Made by a program: the position numbers and the translations under genes. The notes under the pieces are model-generated. The model ran no database searches, was not told the origin of the DNA, and saw nothing but the letters and a program-made list of their open reading frames with translations. Positions 1 through 9,109 of a stretch of 64,000 nt of DNA are shown piece after piece. Origin of the DNA: Planctomycetota bacterium (lineage in GTDB: Bacteria > Planctomycetota > Phycisphaerae > Phycisphaerales > SM1A02). Positions within the stretch are counted from its first letter, which is position 1; every line of letters begins with the position of its first letter. The DNA lies in the NCBI GenBank assembly GCA_014381555.1, contig JACNLO010000052.1:41970-105969 (forward strand), written 5' to 3'.

Positions 1-2
1 GG

Positions 3-1157
3 CTTATCCAGGCGGCTGTTTCTAGGCAGCGAGAGTTTTTGGCGGATGCTTCTGCGGTCCAATACACCAGAAACCCTGGTGGAATTGGCGGGGCTCTTAG
101 AAAAATCGGTGGAATGAAGCAACTTAAGAACATTTCGTCTGAGGTCGGTCAATGTAACCACATGTTTTTTTCACAAGCCATGAACGCTATGTTTGCTAGC
201 CACCCACCAATAACCGAGCGAATTGCTCGTGTTGAGGGTGTTGATGTATCGTCTCTCGGAGAACAACCATGTGTGTCGAGTTCCTCAACGCAAACCTCTG
301 TGGCTTCGGGGGTTTCTGGGGCTTCTGGGGTTTCGGGGGTTTCGGGGGTTTCGCATTTTTCTTCGTCGTCTGTTCGTGAATCCGTTCGGAACTCGTCTGG
401 TGTTGATGATGTTTGTTTACTTAAAGCAAAATTTTCTTTAGAGTCTATCGACCCCGTCATCAAAAAATCTTTGTCGAGCGGGTGGAGTGCCAGACTGGTG
501 ATGTTTGCTCTTGTTGCCAACGACAACAAAGAGTCCCAACAGATGGTTGCCAAAATTCTTTCGGTTGCTGAATTGGCTGAATACCGAAAATTTAGCTCGC
601 TTGTGCTTACGGCTGACGCTACTTCACGCTTACCAATGATTGATTTTGCTGCACCAGCACTTAGGACGCTTAGCCCAGAACAAATTAAAACTTTTAATAA
701 AAATATTGTTTCAGTTGTAAATTGCGATGGGGTTGTTGACCGTTTTGAATGGGTGTTGGTTTCTGTACTTCAAAAACACATGTCTGATATGTTTGGTGGC
801 CGAAAAATTACACTTAGCAAAAAACCATTGTCTTCTTATTCAACATCAGTTTCAATTATTCTTGGAACATTAGCCTATTGTGGATCCACAAATCAAAGAG
901 AAGCCACTTTTGCTTTTCAGTCTGGAGCCAATTCTGTTGATATGAACATTCAAATACCAGATGTGCTCGATTGCACAATGGGTTCTGTTAACGGAGCGCT
1001 GAAAGAACTGCGTTTACTGCGTTTTTCAGATAAAGAATTGCTTATCGAAGCATGTGGAAACTGTGTGACTCATGATGACAAAGTAACCGTTGTGGAAGCG
1101 GAAACTTTGCGTGCTATTGGGGATGTGCTCGATTGCCCAATCCCTATATATACATAA
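3..1157 (+). CDS. M48-family zinc metalloprotease, C-terminal part (5' end outside window)
   Basis: The reading frame is open from base 3, so the gene starts before the window. The first residues in view read SRQREFLADASAV, the conserved M48 segment carrying the third zinc ligand (the Glu). The HExxH motif must lie upstream. It continues with NPGGIGGAL and ASHPPITERI, both typical of HtpX-like M48 proteases. A low-complexity Ser/Gly/Val stretch follows, then about 230 residues of helical sequence that may be a TerB-like or regulatory domain; that part is a guess. Ends 7 bases before a bidirectional terminator hairpin. The family is membrane-associated and acts in envelope protein quality control. 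Confidence 0.85.
   Translation, partial: LIQAAVSRQREFLADASAVQYTRNPGGIGGALRKIGGMKQLKNISSEVGQCNHMFFSQAMNAMFASHPPITERIARVEGVDVSSLGEQPCVSSSSTQTSVASGVSGASGVSGVSGVSHFSSSSVRESVRNSSGVDDVCLLKAKFSLESIDPVIKKSLSSGWSARLVMFALVANDNKESQQMVAKILSVAELAEYRKFSSLVLTADATSRLPMIDFAAPALRTLSPEQIKTFNKNIVSVVNCDGVVDRFEWVLVSVLQKHMSDMFGGRKITLSKKPLSSYSTSVSIILGTLAYCGSTNQREATFAFQSGANSVDMNIQIPDVLDCTMGSVNGALKELRLLRFSDKELLIEACGNCVTHDDKVTVVEAETLRAIGDVLDCPIPIYT
303..348 (+). repeat. Five-unit 9-bp tandem repeat with G-tracts inside the M48 gene
   Basis: Five units of the pattern GYTTCKGGG run in phase with the codons and encode repeated Val/Ala-Ser-Gly. The coding strand carries five G-runs of 4-5 bases (308-312, 318-321, 327-330, 335-339, 344-348) with 4-5 base spacers, which fits a G-quadruplex motif. 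It links the protease domain to the C-terminal domain. Confidence 0.85.
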
Positions 1158-1183
1158 AAAAAACCGGCGGTCGCCGGCTTTTT
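1158..1183. terminator. Bidirectional intrinsic terminator between convergent genes
   Basis: A 5-bp CCGGC/GCCGG hairpin with a GGTC loop (1164-1177) is flanked by an A-run on the left and a T-run on the right. It can therefore terminate both the M48 gene and the oppositely oriented TPR/alpha-CTD gene. Confidence 0.8.
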
Positions 1184-1205
1184 GTGTTGGTTCTTTGTTG
1201 GTGTG

Positions 1206-2129
1206 TTAGTCGATGTTTCGAAGCTCTAAACCATGTTTTTTTAGTTTTGCACTAATTTCAACAAGGCTTGTGTTACCAAAGTTTTTGATGCCCATAAGTT
1301 CTGCTTCGGTTCTAATTGCTAGTTCACCAAGTGATTGAATGTTCAATGCTTGTAGTGCTTTTCTAGCACGAACCGTTAGATTGAGAGCTGAAACTGGTTG
1401 TTTGAGGATTTGTTCGGGTGCGTGGTTTAGTAATTCATCGTATCTATCTTGGTGAACCCTGCTAATGTGTCCGCTTTCGGCACCTTGACCCAATCGAAGA
1501 TTGCGTGCAGTCAACATGTGTTTGATTTCTACTAAGGAAGTCTCTCCAAAATTTTTGTAACTCAATAACTCATTTTCAGAAACCTTTAGTAAATCGCCAA
1601 GTGTTCGAATCTCCATCTTCTTCAAACAGTTGCGTGCTCGCACAGAAAGTTCAAAGTCTGTAACTGGCGTATTCATCATAGCGGCGTTTTTGGCTGCATC
1701 TCGTGCAATTTCTTCGTCGTAATACATGTCGGTAGAGGATTGGACATCAACGATATATAGCTTTGCTCTCTTGTGATTTGGTTCGGTGTCTAAAATTTGT
1801 CGCAAACATTTTTCTGCTGCGTTTAGGTTTCCCCTATCTTCGTAAATTACAGACAGGTTTAATAGTGAACTTATGTGTGGTCGTTCTGCCGATGTCAGTT
1901 CTTCATATAAACTGATTGCCTCAGATTCTTCGCCAACTAGGTCGAGCAAATAAGCGAGTTTGAATTTGTGTTCTGGGTTGGTTCCGTGTGCAACCGCTTG
2001 CCGAAGTTCTTCGATGGCACCTATACGGAATCCGTTTTTTTCGTGCTCGATAGCTGCCTCATAGTGATTATCTGCTTGGGCTGGGTTGCCGCTACCTATA
2101 ACTGTTTCTAGTCCGTTTTGTTGGTTCAC
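1206..2129 (-). CDS. TPR protein with two RNA polymerase alpha-CTD-like domains
   Basis: 307 residues. Residues 15-135 are TPR-like helical repeats (for example LLNLSVIYEDRGNLNAAEKC). Two copies of the RNA polymerase alpha C-terminal domain follow at about 154-212 and 243-304. In both, the arginine equivalent to E. coli alpha R265 is kept (R164 and R254, in VRAR). The first copy also keeps the R265+3 asparagine, while the second has lysine. Both contain KNFGxTSLVEI, the helix-hairpin-helix part. There is no alpha-NTD, so this is not RpoA. Likely a soluble protein contacting DNA or transcription factors; the role is unproven. It is the last gene of a minus-strand series, 73 bp after the MATE gene. 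Confidence 0.85.
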   Translation of the reverse strand: MNQQNGLETVIGSGNPAQADNHYEAAIEHEKNGFRIGAIEELRQAVAHGTNPEHKFKLAYLLDLVGEESEAISLYEELTSAERPHISSLLNLSVIYEDRGNLNAAEKCLRQILDTEPNHKRAKLYIVDVQSSTDMYYDEEIARDAAKNAAMMNTPVTDFELSVRARNCLKKMEIRTLGDLLKVSENELLSYKNFGETSLVEIKHMLTARNLRLGQGAESGHISRVHQDRYDELLNHAPEQILKQPVSALNLTVRARKALQALNIQSLGELAIRTEAELMGIKNFGNTSLVEISAKLKKHGLELRNID

Positions 2130-2202
2130 TTTTGCATCTCCGTCTCTTTGTAAAAATACGTGACCTTAAATTGTACTAAACCCTGGCACATAATGCAAAA
2201 GC

Positions 2203-3765
2203 TTACTCGTCTATGGCTGGTGGATCGACAAAATCGGCTATCGCAGCATCTGCCTCTGGTGATGGAGGGCCAATTGTAAGCGGAGCAGCCCTTGCGGCCT
2301 CCACGCCCTCGTCCCCTTCAAGAAGTTTTATGCTTCGCCACCCACCACGCTCAAAGCGAATTGTCATCGTTATCCCAATAAGAATTACGTATGTTGCAGC
2401 TGCAATCCAAGGCCCAATTGATCCAGCTTGTGGAAAATACGTTACCGCAACCCATCCACCTCCAACGATAAATACCCAACTATACACGGCAGTAACCACT
2501 CCTGGCCAAACCGTGTCCCCAGCCCCCCGAAGGGCACCTGTATACACAATACCAAGTGCGTCTACTGTTTGAAAAATGGCAACCATGATTAACATGTTTG
2601 CGCCAGTGCTAATTATTTCTTGCAGTTCTTGGTCTGTATAGCTAGAGTCGTTAACAAACCACTCCATGAGTTCGTGCCTAAACACAACAAAAATTATTGC
2701 GCAAAGAGTCATATACACAAGAGCTATGCCGACACCAACGCGTGCTCTGGAAACAGCAATGTCTGGTTTTTTTGCCCCAATGTATTTTCCAACAACCGAG
2801 TTTATCGCAACATTAATTCCTACCGCTGGCATAAAGCTTAGGTGTAAATATCCCAGCGCAATGTATCCAGCAGCCATTGCATTTGTTCCATATTTTCCTA
2901 CAAACACAGTCATAAACAGTGCCCAACAAACAATTTCGTTTCCCCACTGAATGGCTCCTGGCCAACCAATTTTAAAAATCGCCCGCATTGTTTTTAGGCA
3001 TGGCTTCCACGGAGCGCGTGTTGAATATTTGTTATTGAATGTTGGACCAAGAAAAATTATGAGTGGAATAATCATCTCCATAAACATTCCTATCACGGTT
3101 GCGATTGCCGCTCCTTGCAACCCAAGTGCTTTTGTTCCAGGAATACCAGGAACAAGTCCAGAAATCCCATCTTCTCCAAAAATTAGAATGTAATTTGCTA
3201 TTACGTTTACAACGTTTGCGATAATTGTAGAGACGGTTATTATTTTTGGCATATGCATGCCAAAAAAGTATTGAGAGAATCCCCTACCAATCAACAAGAA
3301 TAAACTGCCGACAAGAGTATAGGTTGCGTACTGCGTTTCTAAAACTACAAGTTTCACTTCCTCTTGTGACGAGTGAATGTAGTTAAAAATATATGGAACA
3401 ACAAATATAAATGGGAAAATGATGAGAAGCCAAGAAATTGCAGCCATCCAACCCGCAGCCCATGGATATTTTGGGCCGTTTTTAGGAGTACCAGCCCCAA
3501 GGTGTTGGCTTACATATGTATTTACTACTGTAACTACACCCATAACAGTTGCGATAATTGCAAACGCCCATGTGCCGGCATTTCCTTGTGCGGCAATTTC
3601 TGTTGGCCCAACTTGGCTTAACATTAACTTGTCAACAAATTGCATCACCGTGAAACTTGTCATTGTGATGATTGTTGGCCACGCCAACGACCACACCTCT
3701 CTAACGGCAAGTCGCAGATCTGAAAGGTTTAGTTTTTTGTTTTCTGGCTGAGCGTCCTCAACCAT
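2203..3765 (-). CDS. MATE-family multidrug/cation exporter
   Basis: 520 residues with about 12 hydrophobic segments. The N-terminal part (TIITMTSFTVMQFVDKLMLS and QGNAGTWAFAI) is characteristic of MATE transporters, which export drugs or metabolites in exchange for Na+ or H+ across the inner membrane. A charged 20-residue N-terminus and an acidic, Ala/Pro-rich 45-residue C-terminal tail lie outside the membrane core. The start overlaps the end of the upstream thioredoxin-like gene by 8 bp, which indicates coupled translation. The substrate cannot be told from sequence. Confidence 0.9.
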   Translation of the reverse strand: MVEDAQPENKKLNLSDLRLAVREVWSLAWPTIITMTSFTVMQFVDKLMLSQVGPTEIAAQGNAGTWAFAIIATVMGVVTVVNTYVSQHLGAGTPKNGPKYPWAAGWMAAISWLLIIFPFIFVVPYIFNYIHSSQEEVKLVVLETQYATYTLVGSLFLLIGRGFSQYFFGMHMPKIITVSTIIANVVNVIANYILIFGEDGISGLVPGIPGTKALGLQGAAIATVIGMFMEMIIPLIIFLGPTFNNKYSTRAPWKPCLKTMRAIFKIGWPGAIQWGNEIVCWALFMTVFVGKYGTNAMAAGYIALGYLHLSFMPAVGINVAINSVVGKYIGAKKPDIAVSRARVGVGIALVYMTLCAIIFVVFRHELMEWFVNDSSYTDQELQEIISTGANMLIMVAIFQTVDALGIVYTGALRGAGDTVWPGVVTAVYSWVFIVGGGWVAVTYFPQAGSIGPWIAAATYVILIGITMTIRFERGGWRSIKLLEGDEGVEAARAAPLTIGPPSPEADAAIADFVDPPAIDE

Positions 3766-4879
3766 GGTCGGCTTTTACATCCCATCGGCCACGCTTGGGT
3801 GCCTGGCTTCCTCCGCCACCATCAGCATCAATAACCTGTTGAATCAATTCTTCTGTAAGCCGACTTGGGTGCCCCTGCCAGCGCACAACATCATCGCTAC
3901 TAATAATCATTGCAAGTGGAATCCCTTTGCACGAAACAGCGTTTTGCATTCTTTTATTTGGGTCCACGGCGACCCCATATTTCATTTTTGTTTTTCGTGT
4001 AAAACTTTTCACTTTAGATGCTGTTTCTCCAGACACTCCAACAATGGCGATATTGTCACCAAAGTGTTCTTTTAACTCGTTCATGTGTGGTATTGAGCGA
4101 ACGCATGGTGGGCACCATGTTGCCCAAAACTCGACTATTCTAGTTTTTCCGCTCACATCAACTTCTCCAGAAATCCACTCATCAACCTCAAATTTTGGTG
4201 CTTTTTTCCCTTGTTGATTCTTCGCTGATCCAAATTTTTCGCTATATGCTGGGTACGAAGCCGCTGTCTCTGATTCTTTCGCCGTTTCTGGCTGTTCAAA
4301 TGTTTTTGTTTTCTTTCTTGGATTAAATGGTTTGTCGAGCAACAAATCTACGGTTTTTGCTAACCACTTGTTTTGTATACCAACGTGGCGAACTGCTCCG
4401 TTTCGGTCAATGATAAAGTTTGTTGGTGTTTTATAAAAACCGAGTTGGTTGCATGTTTCTCCGGTTGGGTCAACAATTGTGTTAAATGTAAGTTCTTTCT
4501 TTTTAATATAACTTTCTGCAGACTTGTTCCCATCTGGTGTGTGTATGGTTAACAACACCACATCTTCTGGGTTGCTGGTTTTTTCTAGTAAATTACTGAT
4601 TATAGATGCTGTTCGTCTACCCTTTGATTTTGCATTTGTCCAAGACTGAACAACGACAACTTTGCCAAGATGATCTTCCCAGTTGGATGATTCTGCACCG
4701 TCTGGAAGTATCCAATATGCGCTTTCAGCAATTGGTGGAGGTGCAAAAGAAACCATTGCTTCGATTGATTGACGGTCCTGTTTGTCAAGATCGCCGTCCA
4801 TCCAGTTGTTTGATACTGTTGTTTCTTGTGCTGTAATTCCAGCGACACAACTCACGAACAGTGTTGTGATAGTTAACAT
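3758..4879 (-). CDS. Exported protein with two thioredoxin-like domains, only the second with CxxC
   Basis: 373 residues with a signal peptide (hydrophobic residues 1-17, cleavage near Ala17). Domain 1 (about 48-185) has a TlpA/redoxin fold pattern, but the active-site position reads SWTNAKSK instead of WCxxC, so it cannot be redox-active in the usual way. Domain 2 (about 225-350) has EFWATWCPPC with cysteines 256 and 259 and a cis-proline region (GIPLAM). A strong GGAGGTG ribosome-binding site lies 5 nt upstream of the ATG. Likely a periplasmic thiol oxidoreductase; partner unknown. Translationally coupled to the MATE gene. Confidence 0.85.
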   Translation of the reverse strand: MLTITTLFVSCVAGITAQETTVSNNWMDGDLDKQDRQSIEAMVSFAPPPIAESAYWILPDGAESSNWEDHLGKVVVVQSWTNAKSKGRRTASIISNLLEKTSNPEDVVLLTIHTPDGNKSAESYIKKKELTFNTIVDPTGETCNQLGFYKTPTNFIIDRNGAVRHVGIQNKWLAKTVDLLLDKPFNPRKKTKTFEQPETAKESETAASYPAYSEKFGSAKNQQGKKAPKFEVDEWISGEVDVSGKTRIVEFWATWCPPCVRSIPHMNELKEHFGDNIAIVGVSGETASKVKSFTRKTKMKYGVAVDPNKRMQNAVSCKGIPLAMIISSDDVVRWQGHPSRLTEELIQQVIDADGGGGSQAPKRGRWDVKADHG

Positions 4880-4910
4880 GTCACACCTCCTATGTTTTGT
4901 TGGTTATATG

Positions 4911-7109
4911 CTACCAGTTTCCAATAACTTGGAGAAGGTCGGAAACATTGATGCTTCCGTCTGGAACTGTATCTGCGCCACAAATGCCTTCACAGAAACC
5001 CCAGTTTGAGATGATGTTTAACAAGTCTGACACATCTACAACACCATCACAATTAACGTCGCCTTGGATTGCAGTGTTTGATAGTGCAAGAAGTTGTACA
5101 TCATCAATGTTCCATCCAGAATATCGCCACGCTGAGTCTGTTGTTCCCATTGTCCAGCGTATTTCAACCGTGTTAGCGGTGCCAATAGTTTGAGAAAGGT
5201 CATAAGAAACAGAAACCCACTGAGAATCTTCTATAACAGATGTGTTTGTCCACAATGTTGACCAAGCACCACCATCGCCGCGTACAGATATTGAGGCGTG
5301 GTCATACGATGGTTGTTCAACATTTAAATATCTATCAAATTGAAGTTGTATGTTTTGTTGGTTTGAAACATTAATGGTTGGGGTTACTAAGTGTTTTTCT
5401 GCAAGGTTGTTTTCGTAATCACCTTGAAGGTTGTACCCAAAAACATATTGGCCAGTTGCACCAGTTGTTGGATCGGGATTTCCATATTGACCGCCACCAC
5501 CAGTTGGTGTTCCCCATGACCAAAGACCTGATGTTTGCCAGTTAGGATTGGTGTCCATATTCCAGTTTTGAATTTCTGTAGCCACGCCTACTTGCAGAAC
5601 TTCTTCTCCAAGCGGATACCTGTGAGTTTCTCCGTCTGTGGATTCAATACTAATCCAATACTCGCTGTTAACACCACAGGTCGATATTGGTATCTGAGCT
5701 GTATATTGTGTTCCTGAATCGTGCTGAATTGACCGAGTAGCAAAAGGTCCATTGCTTCCATAACGAACATGGAGTGTTGCGGTATTTTCGAGCAACACTT
5801 CTTCAAAAACTGGTTCTATATTAATTGGAAGCGTTTGCATTTCACCCGCTAGTCCAAACCCAGGAACACCGTTTGGAAACGAAAACGAAACTGAATTTTG
5901 AATAAACCGAAGCATTGCCATTGCTCCGGCTAGATTTTCTTCGCATGTTGGCAAGATTTCGTTTGGTGGAAGGTCGAATCCCGGCGAGCCAGTAGGTCTC
6001 AGTTCAATTGTATAGGAGAGGGCACCGCGGTCTGTTACCCAGTCAGGAAATACTCCGTCCGCCAAATACAATAAGTCGCCACCTGTTCCAGCAGCATACG
6101 TTTCACCATGAACACTTAATATTGCATCGCTTATGTCGTTTGACAGTGCTTTTACTATATCTACTCGTGGTGGCGTGTTGTTGCTACTTGCCCACGGCTC
6201 AAGAACCAGTTGTGAATAACTATGAAAATCAATATGTGCCACTAGGTTTGGAAGGGATACAACCAAGTCCCTCATTGCTTGCGCCTCTGGTTCGGAAAAC
6301 GCGCTTGGTCCGACATACACATCACTACACGTGTTTGTACTTGTGCTGTCGCCACCATTCCAAGCAAAACCCCAGTTTCGGTTTAAATCTACACCCTCGC
6401 ACGATCCAGAGTTGTTCCTCCTGTTTTTTCTCCAAAAGCGATCGCCATTTGGAGCGTATGTAAACTCGTATCCATCTGGATTCACGATTGGAACAATTAT
6501 TATTTCTGTGGTTTCAAGAATTGTTGTTATTTCAGAATCAACGTTCCAACCTTCAACCAGCGCATCAATAATATACATTGGAACCATGACTGCAACCCAC
6601 TCTCGGGCGTGTTGGCATCCGTTCCATAGCACTTGCTTTCTTCCAACAGAATCTCCTGGCGCAGTAATTCGTATCCCATTTATGTTTCTCCCCTCATGTG
6701 TTACTCCGACCGTAAAGACTGATGCTATGTTTGGGTACGCTTGTTCAACTTGGTTGAGCCGAGTGTTAACTTCGTTCCAGGTTTTAAAATCGCTATACCA
6801 ACCACCAAGCCCGCGCATTCTAGCTTCTTCGCGAGATTGTTCATATTTTAAAATATATGAATCGATGTTGGTTTCTAACACCTCAAAATCTATCTTCATT
6901 TTTTCTGCAAATTCAATATGAGAATCATCGAACAACATGGGCGTCGAGCCTTTGTGGTCAAAGCAGTCCAAAGACCGAGCCCCCAATTCGCGAAGCGTGT
7001 TAAGTTGTTTTTGATTTTCGATATGAGCACGGACTATAGAGGTTCCCTCATATTGACCGGCTGAAAGAATGGCGCCTATTGTTATGGTGATTGTAGAAAA
7101 CAGCATCAT
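4911..7109 (-). CDS. Secreted M14 metallocarboxypeptidase with C-terminal dockerin-like repeats
   Basis: 732 residues with a signal peptide, a propeptide (about 20-100) and a carboxypeptidase A-like domain (about 105-400). The zinc and catalytic residues are visible: H167 and E170 in QHAREW, N243/R244 in NLNRNW, H296 in HIDFHSY, and E369 in TIELRP. A beta-sandwich region with an MAM/jelly-roll appearance follows (about 510-670). The C-terminus carries two calcium-loop repeats (GDVNCDGVVDVSDLL and DGSINVSDLL), a dockerin type I-like module common in planctomycete secreted proteins. An AGAGGT ribosome-binding site precedes ATGATG. Probably degrades exogenous peptides outside the cell. Confidence 0.93.
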   Translation of the reverse strand: MMLFSTITITIGAILSAGQYEGTSIVRAHIENQKQLNTLRELGARSLDCFDHKGSTPMLFDDSHIEFAEKMKIDFEVLETNIDSYILKYEQSREEARMRGLGGWYSDFKTWNEVNTRLNQVEQAYPNIASVFTVGVTHEGRNINGIRITAPGDSVGRKQVLWNGCQHAREWVAVMVPMYIIDALVEGWNVDSEITTILETTEIIIVPIVNPDGYEFTYAPNGDRFWRKNRRNNSGSCEGVDLNRNWGFAWNGGDSTSTNTCSDVYVGPSAFSEPEAQAMRDLVVSLPNLVAHIDFHSYSQLVLEPWASSNNTPPRVDIVKALSNDISDAILSVHGETYAAGTGGDLLYLADGVFPDWVTDRGALSYTIELRPTGSPGFDLPPNEILPTCEENLAGAMAMLRFIQNSVSFSFPNGVPGFGLAGEMQTLPINIEPVFEEVLLENTATLHVRYGSNGPFATRSIQHDSGTQYTAQIPISTCGVNSEYWISIESTDGETHRYPLGEEVLQVGVATEIQNWNMDTNPNWQTSGLWSWGTPTGGGGQYGNPDPTTGATGQYVFGYNLQGDYENNLAEKHLVTPTINVSNQQNIQLQFDRYLNVEQPSYDHASISVRGDGGAWSTLWTNTSVIEDSQWVSVSYDLSQTIGTANTVEIRWTMGTTDSAWRYSGWNIDDVQLLALSNTAIQGDVNCDGVVDVSDLLNIISNWGFCEGICGADTVPDGSINVSDLLQVIGNW

Positions 7110-7205
7110 GGTGACCTCTATTATGAGACATTTGCATTAAAAAGCGAGTGTTTTTTATATGTTTTCGTGATTGACAAGGTTTGGTTGCAATGGGATGCTG
7201 TTGAA

Positions 7206-8168
7206 ATGAAAATAACTTTAGGATTTATCGTTTTCTTTCTTTTTTCAGCTGGGTGCACTTCTGCTCCGCTTGGACCCACACACGTCTCTGATGTTGGCAT
7301 TTTGGTTAGGGAAGACGTTACCATAATCAGGCCTGTGTCTGCAAAGCGTGTCGATTGGTCAGAACTCTTATCTAAAATCCACGGTGCGGATGTTATTTTG
7401 CTTGGAGAGCAACATGACCACGCGGTAGGACATGCTGTACAACTTGCCGTTGTTGAGGATGTGATGGACACATATCCAAACAGTGTTCTTGCGCTTGAAA
7501 TGTTAGAGCGTGACGAACAAAATCTTATCGATGACTATATGGAAGATTTTATTGACGATGAGGATTTTGAAAAATTAACCAACTCTAAAAACTGGGGGGC
7601 GAGTGGTGGGTGGGTCGCGTGGTACCAACCGATTGTTGATGCTGTAAAAAGTCGTGGTGGAGGTGTGGTTGGTGCAAACGCACCGCGTCGTTATGTTCGG
7701 ATTGCAAGAATTGATGGGTATGAAAAAATTGATGAATTAACTGGAGCTAGGCGTGGTTACATTGATTACCCAGAAGAACTTTCTGGTGGTAGGTATCGTC
7801 AACGATTTTGGGAACTTGGGGAGAAGATGCATGACGATGAAGATTCTGATGAAGATTCACCCGAGATTGATGTGAGTGTAATCGACCCAGATGATCCAAT
7901 GTTGCCTGTTTTTCGGAGCCAACAAGCGTGGGATGCGACTATGGCTCAATCGGTTGTTAATGCACATCCCGGTGGTGATAGAAAGGTGATTCTTCTGGTT
8001 GGGCAATTTCACGTTGAATATGACGGTGGCATTGTTCAAGAATTACGCAACAGAATGCCAGAAGCAAAAATTCTTGTGGTTTCAATTCAAAGGGAAATCC
8101 CTGAAGAAGATTGGGGAGGAACCCCACCTATCGCAGATTTTATGATTGTTGAAAAAGATAGTAATTAG
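7206..8168 (+). CDS. ChaN-like (DUF399/Tiki-superfamily) lipoprotein
   Basis: 320 residues. I place the start at the ATG at 7206 rather than the GTG 39 bp upstream because the signal peptide with lipobox (FLFSAGC) begins there. The body has the ChaN motifs: VILLGEQHDH near the N-terminus, ALEMLERD, GANAPRRY, and a late VILLVGQFHVEYDGG with the second conserved histidine. ChaN proteins bind heme or iron in the outer membrane, and the related TraB/Tiki fold includes proteases, so the exact activity is open. Divergent from the carboxypeptidase; its stop overlaps the convergent tsaC stop by 4 bp. Confidence 0.85.
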   Translation: MKITLGFIVFFLFSAGCTSAPLGPTHVSDVGILVREDVTIIRPVSAKRVDWSELLSKIHGADVILLGEQHDHAVGHAVQLAVVEDVMDTYPNSVLALEMLERDEQNLIDDYMEDFIDDEDFEKLTNSKNWGASGGWVAWYQPIVDAVKSRGGGVVGANAPRRYVRIARIDGYEKIDELTGARRGYIDYPEELSGGRYRQRFWELGEKMHDDEDSDEDSPEIDVSVIDPDDPMLPVFRSQQAWDATMAQSVVNAHPGGDRKVILLVGQFHVEYDGGIVQELRNRMPEAKILVVSIQREIPEEDWGGTPPIADFMIVEKDSN

Positions 8169-9109
8169 GATCCGGCAGCACATCGCGATAACCTGTCTTG
8201 AATAGCGAGCCAGCTTGGTGTTGGTGGTGGTTTTTCAATAAAAATAACAGATGCTCCGATGTCGTCTAGTTCTCTTAATGCACCATACATTTTTGCGCCA
8301 TATTCTTTTGGTGATGTTGGCATTTGAATATTCTTTTTGGACTTTATGGGGATACCAAACAACACTATTGTTGCACATGTGTTGTCTTGTGTTTTTATTA
8401 TTTCATTAGTGGACACAAGTCGTGTTGGTGTGTTTGGAGCATAGTGTTGGAGTGATGTTCCGGGAGAATCTGTTTGCGATGTTTGTCTTTGGTTGGATAT
8501 TATCCCAATTACACTCTCAATTTCATCACGAGTGATGGTTCCAGGGCGAAGTATCTCGGTGGCACCCACAAGCGATAAAACTGTTGATTCAATTCCATCT
8601 TCACATGGTCCACCGTCAAGAGTGTTGACACAAAAACCAAACGCGTCTTCAACGTGCTGCGCTGTTGTTGGAGAAATGTAACCAGAAACATTTGCTGATG
8701 GTGCCGAAACGGGGTGCCCAAATTGTTTTAAGAGTTTTTGAGCAACGATGTGTTTTGGGCACCGAATTGCAATTGTTTCTCTTCCTCCACAAGCTGATTT
8801 AGGAACACTCTTTTTTTTAGGAAGAACTATTGTGAGTGGTCCGGGCCAAAATTCTCTTGCTAGAGACTCACACCTGTCATCCCAATCATCAGTAAGTTCA
8901 TTTACAAAAGACACATTTTGTATATGCGCAATCATTGGGTTGTTGATTGGTCGACCCTTTGTCTTGTAAACAAGGTCTATTGCATTGGTGTTAAATGTAT
9001 CGCAACCTAATCCATATACGGTCTCGGTTGGAAACGCCACAATTCCTCCGTTTTGTAGGGTTTTTACTGCAGAATCAATCGCCTCGTCGGTTGGTGCTTC
9101 TATGGTCAT
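8165..9109 (-). CDS. tsaC: L-threonylcarbamoyladenylate synthase (Sua5/TsaC, two-domain form)
   Basis: 314 residues. The YrdC domain (1-200) includes GGIVAFPTETVYGLG, KTKGRPINNPM and SAPSANVSG. A linker with the HYAP signature and a Sua5 C-terminal domain (about 225-314) make this the long Sua5 form. It makes threonylcarbamoyl-AMP from threonine, bicarbonate and ATP for t6A37 in ANN-decoding tRNAs. TsaB, another enzyme of the pathway, is encoded at 44.6-45.4 kb. The start overlaps the stop of the upstream TolC gene by 4 bp. Confidence 0.95.
   Translation of the reverse strand: MTIEAPTDEAIDSAVKTLQNGGIVAFPTETVYGLGCDTFNTNAIDLVYKTKGRPINNPMIAHIQNVSFVNELTDDWDDRCESLAREFWPGPLTIVLPKKKSVPKSACGGRETIAIRCPKHIVAQKLLKQFGHPVSAPSANVSGYISPTTAQHVEDAFGFCVNTLDGGPCEDGIESTVLSLVGATEILRPGTITRDEIESVIGIISNQRQTSQTDSPGTSLQHYAPNTPTRLVSTNEIIKTQDNTCATIVLFGIPIKSKKNIQMPTSPKEYGAKMYGALRELDDIGASVIFIEKPPPTPSWLAIQDRLSRCAAGS

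Noticed and set aside
303..348. Short tandem repeats as a CRISPR-like array
   Set aside because: Units are 9 bp, contiguous and in coding phase with no spacers.
6331..6921. 196-codon frame antisense to the M14 carboxypeptidase
   Set aside because: Covers the conserved catalytic region of M14 on the other strand; no ribosome-binding site or motif.
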